A stretch of DNA of 64,000 nucleotides from Myxococcales bacterium UBA1238 (lineage in GTDB: Bacteria > Myxococcota_A > Bradymonadia > UBA7976 > UBA1532): contig DBWM01000025.1 in the NCBI GenBank assembly GCA_002309015.1, forward strand, positions 6,255 through 70,254, in the 5' to 3' direction. Positions 19,501-25,803 of the stretch are shown here, piece after piece. The notes below the pieces were generated by a model that was not told the DNA's origin, did not search any database, and worked only from the letters and a program-made list of their open reading frames with translations. The first letter of the stretch is position 1; each line of letters starts with the position of its first letter. Made by a program: the position numbers and the translations under genes.

Positions 19501-20706
19501 TATTACGATAGTGCTGTGGCCGTCGTGATTTTGGGGAATTCCGAAGCCGAATCCGCCAGATCTGTGAACTTGTTGCCGCCCCGGATAGAGGACGCCGATA
19601 TGGCCACGCATGCTTTGGCGGGCGTTTGGGCGGGTGACGTCAACGGTGATGGTTTAGAAGATATTGCGCTTCTGGGAATGACTACGGATTACGAGGCTTT
19701 TGTCTCGCTCTATTGGGGATGCAGCGCGCCTTGTGAGATGACAGGTCAGCCCGATGCGGTCGTCCATTTAAGTGGACATTCCCTTTATTTGTCGGAGATT
19801 CACGCATTGGGCAACTTCATCGTGAGCGATGGCGAGCCGCAATGCGACGATCTGCTCGTGGGGGTTTTGGATAATGGCTATACCGGTTTGGTGATTTCAG
19901 GTCATCCGGATGGGACTGGCGAGATTTCGTATGACGTCCTGCCATTGATCGAAGCGCCGTTCCCTCATTCTCCCAAAAACTCTTTGCTGGCCCAATATGC
20001 CGCAGGTGCAGGGGATTTAAATGGCGATGGCATCGAAGATCTGTTGATTTCAGTCGATCTGACCGAACTCGATGTGCCTGCTGAACATTTTGGCTATTTG
20101 CTGTGGGGTGAAAAAAAGGACGGGGATGGAGCTTACTGCCAGGTTGAGACCGAAGAAGAACTGCGTTCAACTGCCTGTAATGCCGCCATTTTTAATCAGG
20201 ATGACTGCATTCACAATGTGCGCGGATTGTTGGGCCGTCACGACTTAAATGGCGACGGGCAATCAGAATTTCTGGTCAGCGATTATCTGAACAAGCGGAT
20301 CGGCGTTTACCGTTACGATGCCGCATCCAATCCCGAATGGACGCTCGAACAATGCATCTCCGGTCCCAAAGGATACGGCAGCATGATCGACTGGGCGGGC
20401 GATGTGAACGGCGATGGATGCGAAGATGTCATCGCCAGCTATGCCGATGAGGAATATACGCGATATGCGACGACCGTACGTTACGGACATTGCAGATCCT
20501 CGGATCCCTTGTCGAATTTCTGGATCGGCAACGGTCAGCAAAATGAATTTGATGTTCATTTAACCGATGGCGCAGATTGGAGTGAAAAAACGACTTTACA
20601 TCTGCTGGGGCTTGCCGGAGTTGGCGATTTCAATGGCGATCAGCGCGACGATGTCGCTCATCTTGAATGCAAAGAAGCTTCATTGCGCGTGACCATTTTT
20701 TACTGA
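13579..20706 (+). CDS. giant secreted Ig-like repeat and FG-GAP protein
   Basis: 2375 residues. The N-terminus has a charged segment and a hydrophobic helix ending in MICTGCGG, a probable lipoprotein signal (Cys about residue 30), so the protein would sit on the outer membrane or cell surface. About 1750 residues follow as beta-sandwich-like modules, many beginning with an Asp-rich motif of form D-D-x-D-x-x-x-P-G-x-Q (near residues 57, 188, 290, 495, 813, 915, 1489 and 1711). A fibronectin-III-like module lies near 1800-1930. The C-terminal 430 residues hold six integrin-type FG-GAP calcium sites such as GDFNGDGLADV (about 1949, 2017, 2144, 2218, 2272, 2348), consistent with a beta-propeller. 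Many Cys suggest disulfides. It starts 39 bases after the PqqD-like gene and ends nine bases before the precursor-like peptide. Likely adhesion or surface recognition; function unknown. Confidence 0.85.
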   Translation: MAQSRRNEGHLLVQLFWLHLLALLMICTGCGGDKERIELSVRFVQPAEDGMSIGCGDDVDDRASGIQYRAVAQIELDVLSAEAITASLSVVSAEEYASLVSDFEFVDVMEQFWPAGIDGTISSTGRIDFDPMSLPAGETYLLLDVRLDGRRLMRAVRQLQVNPDPLPCAASGALRFVQPFEGQTISALDDLDQDLSNGLQVEVKLAVTGDLDGPVTLTYGEAEPLTAEVSDGFAVFPALDLPLQTANYELKAAARTVQGLSLEASAFIFVAPGDCQVKLLNTSNGVCDVVSFDDLDPELPGIQIELAASSNCPNVTFVVNGDASEEIQVLSNLAKTLVTLKDGQNLIYATAHLDSMRGRSEMVTLVVEAGLPSIEFHLSPNAINRLGIAQLRGENLDHFVISGTAERISLGTPVFIQWTPDDPEMPEDAVPDQVLMGVDGYFELPVRIDYGCGQLQVSATDLCNQVTSSARYSVCFDRILPEFSITSASGNRILPTDDLDPVRPGLQVAVTLKIQDERPDLQDYLIDVVCGRINDEDHWTSRLVSKLRRNAAIDQKLDAVLTFGASEKGDLACKVVADSGINGNRSEVFVFKLLLEGAIFHLLQPELTDGQACAAGQVVLSGEGADLEAYAASLSASALREGSEEPIVQPLTSLGNGQYETVFDLEEGLYRVTVSGETAEEAVVVDPPGLKLRIDRTPPALSLENPQPGLISGTFGSMGCLETALTLQAEDASATEICYQVNGSTKHCGAADETGRLVTPEIYLFREGANTVRLWGQDCAGNESESQAIVTLQGCAPRLDLLSPVEGQLLAASADLDPEQPGFQWDVRIDSDLPQGRDVYVTVKTRENVDFGPAVIDEQGQATVRVTVPTQGESDLSFELNAHSGLSNSGWAKIELTFQKPQLLLNNLSSCLNAAFEDLDEAPGLQIAFEGQTRFVAAGQQAQIQAQCGGIQSSATGLVASDGSVRFEPITLPEALSGDETCEITAQVQDLAGQTAEARYPVPIIDRQQPTVSIIYPAPGQWITSIYDEQIQDLGIQVTPLVEVCGAEGQTLHLEVRQAFSLGETNVLNFAKEIPSGDCATVQFEQLTLPEGEIEWALSTEDDCKNKGLASTTYQVFSNNELHLIPPATDDLVNARMDADASKDGCQFSLQALVGGFTPSAQFAVCSSSLNGTTSELCNGFSNVLPGECRFRNNRQNTNALLVCPVSLNDGVYELRLVGSENGVVVTSNLISLRADCSLPKVVSMTVLQDADGDGCLNRKEGLVENHGGNAATYSLDVEIEGMEDGQEVKVYRDPNAVVVGSGQLSNGHVRLDARSLLHGDYAFYVGGSEKSGNSILQPSEGGFRLPLRVDAQSPQVLLFDWSSEVCFNIQQDNDLTTPGFQKAFSAQARGEPGEEIEIFLSIDGALQPSSMRAGDHVVFETATLSEGEHALALWAVDSCGNAGSLNGFSQTSAHLEDWSRPLTQSFKVDTRPPHPLLSGLVNGVHLEAFDDADQNGQNGFQTDVTVSFAAANELESGQEVRILSNGSPVKTSPNSLIYNGYSEINARLTLPPGSHALTAQATDLCGNVWQSDKINVMVDIDGCVSSFTKIADVSSPSPTQKLLFGPAAGNATADGLKIQVEGIVSFYSDSCRSSTVQLMLDDSTVLAQTSPDATGRIAFSNVQIPQGRHKLYLLVSTDEQSTPSYSQELVVDVIAPAIAFANLEEGQIVVEDVDDDLPGQQFNVRGIVTEARVDSSRTASLSLNGQLLQTELELLDGLEVTKDFGIVTLNEGQNTLTLCAIDAVQNRGCKTIAINADPEDPSEIFDLAYEVADPRSTEIRLTFTAPYDDKSSDGEGRGKVTSYEIYDDIAQPLTVERLEQLKPYTTVEALVDAGQEEQITVSGLKLNEIHHIGVRALDDALRPSDLATIDVDLRMKKQIFNLSAMLGKPWADCEDSGFWAENSMLKGRGDFNGDGLADVLVVATQYDAVEEDDYYDSAVAVVILGNSEAESARSVNLLPPRIEDADMATHALAGVWAGDVNGDGLEDIALLGMTTDYEAFVSLYWGCSAPCEMTGQPDAVVHLSGHSLYLSEIHALGNFIVSDGEPQCDDLLVGVLDNGYTGLVISGHPDGTGEISYDVLPLIEAPFPHSPKNSLLAQYAAGAGDLNGDGIEDLLISVDLTELDVPAEHFGYLLWGEKKDGDGAYCQVETEEELRSTACNAAIFNQDDCIHNVRGLLGRHDLNGDGQSEFLVSDYLNKRIGVYRYDAASNPEWTLEQCISGPKGYGSMIDWAGDVNGDGCEDVIASYADEEYTRYATTVRYGHCRSSDPLSNFWIGNGQQNEFDVHLTDGADWSEKTTLHLLGLAGVGDFNGDQRDDVAHLECKEASLRVTIFY

Positions 20707-20715
20707 GGAGATTTC

Positions 20716-20886
20716 ATGAATCCTGAATCTGTCAAAAAGGAGTCGCCAAAGCGCTTGCCTTACGTCAAGCCCTGCATTGAGTCTTCGCTTGTTTTTGAAC
20801 GGCAGTCTTTGGGGGCTTGCCATGGGCTCAAGCCGAACACCAGCACAACAGGCCCCGTTTCCAAACGCTGCGATATGAGATCTTAG
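20716..20886 (+). CDS. candidate RiPP precursor peptide, 56 residues
   Basis: A short ORF with a strong ribosome site (GAGGAG, five bases before ATG), nine bases after the giant gene and three bases before the kinase gene. The N-terminal part is basic and polar; residues 14-22 read LPYVKPCIE, matching the Y-x-K-P-x-I/L motif seen in leaders bound by PqqD-type recognition domains. It then has FERQSLGACHG (27-37) and a polar C-terminus with Thr/Ser run TSTTG. Cys residues are at 20, 35 and 52. Placement between a PqqD-like protein and radical SAM, kinase and peptidase genes supports a substrate role. The cleavage site and modification are unknown, and it could also be a small accessory protein. 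Confidence 0.65.
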   Translation: MNPESVKKESPKRLPYVKPCIESSLVFERQSLGACHGLKPNTSTTGPVSKRCDMRS

Positions 20887-20889
20887 ATT

Positions 20890-21663
20890 TTGTATTCGAT
20901 TTCTGTTGAAGTTGCAGGTCATTGCATCGCTTTTTATGGACCTCGCGCTCTGCTCTCTCCCTTCGCTTCAGCCCTCGCGCCTTTTCTCTCCCATGCACCG
21001 GCGGCCTGGTCCGTAGAGATCCTTCAGGGCTTGCCGGAGCAAGCGGAATTTCCTTCAGAAGACTGGATCGTTCGCCTCCGAAACTATGCGGTGGGGCTTT
21101 GTTTACAGCAAAAAACAGGGCGGGCCGTGCTGACGCGTTGGGAAGGGCTTTGGGGGATTCTGGAGCTCGTGCTGCAGGTTGCGCTTTTACCCAGTTGCGG
21201 CTTGATCTTTCACGCCTGCGGGGCGGTTTATCGCGGTGAAGGCTGGCTTTGCTTTGGGCCTTCGGAGTCAGGGAAGAGCACGGCAGGACAGAATGGGGGA
21301 TTTGATCTCGTGCTGAGCGATGAGCGGGCGGTGGTTTTGCCGGATGGAGATGGATTTCGGTTGTGGAGCACGCCGTTCTGGAGTCAGACGAGTGAAATCA
21401 GGTTCGTTCAGGCTTCGGCACCGCTTTGCTATTTAGGCTGGTTGCAAAAGGATTTGCGGCCGCATTTTGACTTGAAGCCCAAAGATGAGATGGTCGCGTT
21501 GTTGCTCAGCTGCGTTCATTTCTATGAAACCTCATACACTGCTTGCGCTCAAGTCTTCGATGCCGCTTGTAAACTGGCCGAATCTGTGATGGGGGGCGCG
21601 CTTTTTGTGCCCAGGAATGGCCCATGGCTCGATGCTGTTTTGAGAACGATTTCAAAGGGTTAG
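20890..21663 (+). CDS. HPr kinase-like (HprK-related) protein
   Basis: 257 residues. The core resembles the C-terminal domain of HPr serine kinase: a conserved LIFHACGAVYRGEGWLCF lead-in, then the Walker A loop GPSESGKST (about residues 120-128), then LVLSDERAVV as a Walker B-like element. Kinases of this branch are found in RiPP loci next to PqqD proteins, where some phosphorylate the peptide (known for certain lasso peptides). The canonical HPr target is not implied: there is no ptsH nearby. The start is a TTG at 20890, three bases after the peptide stop, with no clear ribosome site, so start choice is uncertain. The 3' end overlaps the radical SAM gene by 40 bases. Confidence 0.8.
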   Translation: MYSISVEVAGHCIAFYGPRALLSPFASALAPFLSHAPAAWSVEILQGLPEQAEFPSEDWIVRLRNYAVGLCLQQKTGRAVLTRWEGLWGILELVLQVALLPSCGLIFHACGAVYRGEGWLCFGPSESGKSTAGQNGGFDLVLSDERAVVLPDGDGFRLWSTPFWSQTSEIRFVQASAPLCYLGWLQKDLRPHFDLKPKDEMVALLLSCVHFYETSYTACAQVFDAACKLAESVMGGALFVPRNGPWLDAVLRTISKG

Positions 21664-22685
21664 AAGATTTTTGCGGCTGGGTTGAAGAGGAGCGCGTGCC
21701 TCTGTCGGTGCATTGGGATGTGACCTGGCAATGCGATTTGCGCTGTGCCCATTGCTACTTAACCGAGCGCGAAAACCGGGACCTCACCCTCGCTGAAGCT
21801 TCGGATTTGCTCGATCAACTGGCCGGGATGGGGACGATGACGCTGCTCTTAAGCGGCGGCGATCCCTTTGTGCGGCCGGACTTTTTGCAAATCGTGGAGA
21901 TGGCACGCAAGCGCTGGTTTGAGGTGCGGATCATCACGAATGGGCTTCGGATCGACGATAACACCGCGGAATCTCTGGAAAAATTAGGTGTTCGCCAGAT
22001 CTCTATGTCGCTCTATTCGGCCGATCCCCGGGAGCACGACGCTCTGACGTTTAAACCCGGCAGCTTTGAGGCGGTGATGCGGGCTGCAAAGGCATTGAAG
22101 CGCGCGGGCCTGCCCATCTGTTTTAAGACCATCGTGACTCGGAAAAATGCGCGTTGCTTTAAGCAACTTGCTGAAATTATAGAAGAATTTGATGCTTCGT
22201 GGGAGGTAACGCCTCTCGTCTTTCCGGCGCGTGACGGATCTTTTGGCCCTCTGGAACTTGCACTCGATGACGAGGCGCGAAAAGCGTTTTTTGCCTGGGA
22301 TTTCGCTAGGTTAGGGTGGAAACCCGAAAGGCCGCTGCCGTTGGATCCCAAAGCAGCTGTCTGCTCGGCCGGTCGTTCGAGCCTTTATGTGGCCCCCGAT
22401 GGCGCTGTCTTCCCTTGTATCAACTGGAATCTCAGACTTGGGACGATCCGCGAGGCGCCTTTAAAGGAGATTTGGAATTCACCCATGGCGCTTCAGGCCG
22501 CTCATGTGACGCGCGAGGATTGCCTTCAGACATGCAAAGATTGCAACTATGTAAATTTATGCGATTTTTGCCCGGGAACGGCCGAACTTCTGACGGGAAA
22601 ATGCGCTCAAAAAAACGATCCGGTATGCCAGAATGCGCGCTGCTGGTTTGAATCGGTCGAGGCGAGCCTGGCGCATGAAAAATGA
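21624..22685 (+). CDS. radical SAM/SPASM peptide-modifying enzyme
   Basis: 353 residues. The radical SAM 4Fe-4S motif is C37-x3-C41-x2-C44 (CDLRCAHC), followed by LLLSGGDP (the SAM-binding GGE-type motif, residues 75-81) and TNGL. The C-terminal SPASM region has ten further Cys (C247, C265, C300, C304, C307, C313, C316, C327, C335, C340), enough for two auxiliary iron-sulfur clusters. SPASM enzymes near PqqD proteins install thioether, carbon-carbon or epimerised bonds in ribosomal peptides. The reaction here is not predictable. The ATG at 21624 lies eight bases after AGGA and overlaps the kinase gene by 40 bases; its end overlaps the peptidase gene by 11 bases, giving strong coupling. Confidence 0.92.
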   Translation: MARCCFENDFKGLEDFCGWVEEERVPLSVHWDVTWQCDLRCAHCYLTERENRDLTLAEASDLLDQLAGMGTMTLLLSGGDPFVRPDFLQIVEMARKRWFEVRIITNGLRIDDNTAESLEKLGVRQISMSLYSADPREHDALTFKPGSFEAVMRAAKALKRAGLPICFKTIVTRKNARCFKQLAEIIEEFDASWEVTPLVFPARDGSFGPLELALDDEARKAFFAWDFARLGWKPERPLPLDPKAAVCSAGRSSLYVAPDGAVFPCINWNLRLGTIREAPLKEIWNSPMALQAAHVTREDCLQTCKDCNYVNLCDFCPGTAELLTGKCAQKNDPVCQNARCWFESVEASLAHEK

Positions 22686-23106
22686 CGGGGATCGAGCGCT
22701 CTTGTCGATGGTGCGAGAGGTTTTATGGCGTGGGGAATCCCTTTCGCTGATCGCGCGCGGGCAATCGATGTCGCCTCAAATCCGCGATGGCGACAGAGTA
22801 TGGATTAAAGCCGTAAATCGTTTAAAAATCGGTGATCTGGCTGCTGTTTGCATCGGCGATCAGCTCGTGATTCACCGAGTCATCTGGCCCATTTGCTGGC
22901 AACCGGGGCAGCGCTTTTTGTTGAAAGGTGATCATCGAAGGTTTTGTGATGGCTGGTTCGGAGCGACTCAGTTTTTAGGGCGAATCGAACGCATTGAACG
23001 TCGGGGAAGGCCTGTGCATTTTTATTGGTCAGGACTTTTATTATCTTTGGTGCGAAGCCTCGCGATGCATTTAAAGGAAGCGCAAAACAGAGCTTCGGAT
23101 GCCTGA
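22675..23106 (+). CDS. S24/S26-type serine peptidase (signal peptidase-like)
   Basis: 143 residues. The nucleophile Ser31 sits in ARGQSMSP, the box typical of S24/S26 peptidases. A second motif, LVIHRVI (H67), resembles the Ser-His arrangement of ER/archaeal-type signal peptidases rather than the Ser-Lys dyad of bacterial LepB; FLLKGDHRR follows. One moderately hydrophobic C-terminal stretch (WSGLLLSLVRSLA) could anchor it to the membrane. In this operon it is the natural candidate for removing the leader of the precursor-like peptide at 20716. Starts 11 bases inside the radical SAM gene. Family known, substrate inferred. Confidence 0.8.
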   Translation: MKNDGDRALLSMVREVLWRGESLSLIARGQSMSPQIRDGDRVWIKAVNRLKIGDLAAVCIGDQLVIHRVIWPICWQPGQRFLLKGDHRRFCDGWFGATQFLGRIERIERRGRPVHFYWSGLLLSLVRSLAMHLKEAQNRASDA

Positions 23107-23223
23107 CTTCAGTCTTCGCTCAATTTTTGTATCTATATGAAAATACAGGGGGTTTAAAACCAAAACAGTCGGTTACCCGACAAAACTTGGCTTTGTTGTC
23201 AACTCGGGCCATCATAAAACGCT
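23107..23223. promoter_or_regulatory. intergenic leader before RNase G gene
   Basis: About 117 bases with an AT-rich middle and CATAAA at 23213-23218, only five bases before the ATG of rng and without any ribosome-binding sequence. No good -35 was found. Possibly a promoter giving a leaderless mRNA. Confidence 0.3.
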
Positions 23224-24738
<1,515 letters not shown>

Positions 24739-24743
24739 CGCCT

Positions 24744-25220
24744 TTAGTGGCTTCGGTTTTCCTGGCCGGTGAGCAGGGCGGTGAGCTCCTGGTAGGCGAC
24801 GTTGTATTCCTGGGCCTGTTTTTGGGCGCGCGCCTCGGCCTGGGGATCCTGGGCAAAGCGATCGGGGTGGCATTGGCGCATCTTTTCACGCCAGGCCGCC
24901 TTCACTTCATCGATGCTGGCGCCGGGTTTTAAGCCAAAGAGCGCGTAGTATTTCTGGGCCGAATGGGCGCGCTTGATCTGGCGATGGGATTTGTGAACCC
25001 GATCCTCCGCCTGCCGAAACGCCGCATCCAGGCTTTCTTCGAGAGCATCGAGCGCGGCCTCGATTTTCGATTGTGCGTTGTCCCATTTGGACTTAGCCGC
25101 TTCAAAATAGCTGCGCAGCCGCTCGTTTTTGAGCCCGGATTCAAAGGCGGCCTGGGCCAGCGCTTTGCCGGTTTGCTGGACGCTATTGCCTACAGCTTTG
25201 ATGCGTTCCATCCATTTCAT
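24744..25220 (-). CDS. J-domain protein with C-terminal J domain
   Basis: 158 residues. The first ~80 residues are helical and Ala/Lys/Glu-rich with many charged residues. The C-terminal ~60 residues form a J domain: YYALFGLKPGASIDEVKAAW, with the catalytic HPD at 118-120 (CHPDRF) and the following helix AQEYNVAYQEL. J domains stimulate DnaK ATPase. A C-terminal position is less common than the N-terminal J of DnaJ, and no Gly/Phe or zinc-finger region is present, so it is a specialised co-chaperone. ATG at 25220 is chosen because AAGGAG sits eight bases upstream; a longer frame to 25379 lies inside the acyltransferase gene. It overlaps that gene by 38 bases. Confidence 0.85.
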   Translation of the reverse strand: MKWMERIKAVGNSVQQTGKALAQAAFESGLKNERLRSYFEAAKSKWDNAQSKIEAALDALEESLDAAFRQAEDRVHKSHRQIKRAHSAQKYYALFGLKPGASIDEVKAAWREKMRQCHPDRFAQDPQAEARAQKQAQEYNVAYQELTALLTGQENRSH

Positions 25221-25803
25221 TCGTGATCTCCTTGAGTTGAAGGCCTGAACGCTGGTAGCGCCGGCCGCAGATGCATTGGGCGGTTTCTTCCGTCTGTGGA
25301 TCGATGCCGAGCTTGAGGACTTCGCCGCAATAACAACAAAATCCGTGTAATCTTGCGGGGTTACCGTAATAGAGTCCATAGGGAATGGCGTCGTGCGTCA
25401 TCACGGATCCCGCGCCGATCATCGCGTAGGCGCCGATTTGATGTCCGCAGAGGATCGTCGCGTTGGCGCCGATGCTCGCCCCCCGGCAGACACGCGTCTC
25501 TAAATACTGGCCTCGTCTGGGAAAATGGCTCCTTGGGGTGAGAATGTTGGTGAACACCATCGAGGGGCCGCAAAAGACGTCATCTTCGAGGATCACGCCC
25601 GAGTAAATCGAGACGTTGTTTTGGATTTTGACGTTGTTGCCGATTTGAACCCCGCGCTCGACCACCACGTTCTGGCCCAGATTGCAGCGCTCGCCGATGG
25701 TTGCGGGGCCTAAGATCTTGCAAAAATGCCAGATTTTGCTGTCTGCGCCGATTTGAACATCGCCTTCGATGACGGCGGTGGGGTGAATCCAGAAATCGCT
25801 CAC
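25183..25803 (-). CDS. hexapeptide-repeat sugar N-acetyltransferase with Cys-rich tail
   Basis: 206 residues. Left-handed beta-helix hexapeptide repeats run from about residue 8 to 150, and the sequence WHFCKILGPATIGERCNLGQ plus the later MVFTNILTPRSHFPR loop matches the WbpD/WlbB group, which acetylates the 3-amino group of UDP-2-acetamido-3-amino-uronic acids in O-antigen synthesis. The ending NPARLHGFCCYCG...CICG adds two CxxC-like pairs, resembling a small zinc ribbon, known in some relatives. Starts with GTG at 25803, overlapping the PBP1A stop (GTGA). The substrate is inferred from family, not from neighbours, as no sugar pathway is linked. Confidence 0.8.
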   Translation of the reverse strand: MSDFWIHPTAVIEGDVQIGADSKIWHFCKILGPATIGERCNLGQNVVVERGVQIGNNVKIQNNVSIYSGVILEDDVFCGPSMVFTNILTPRSHFPRRGQYLETRVCRGASIGANATILCGHQIGAYAMIGAGSVMTHDAIPYGLYYGNPARLHGFCCYCGEVLKLGIDPQTEETAQCICGRRYQRSGLQLKEITNEMDGTHQSCRQ

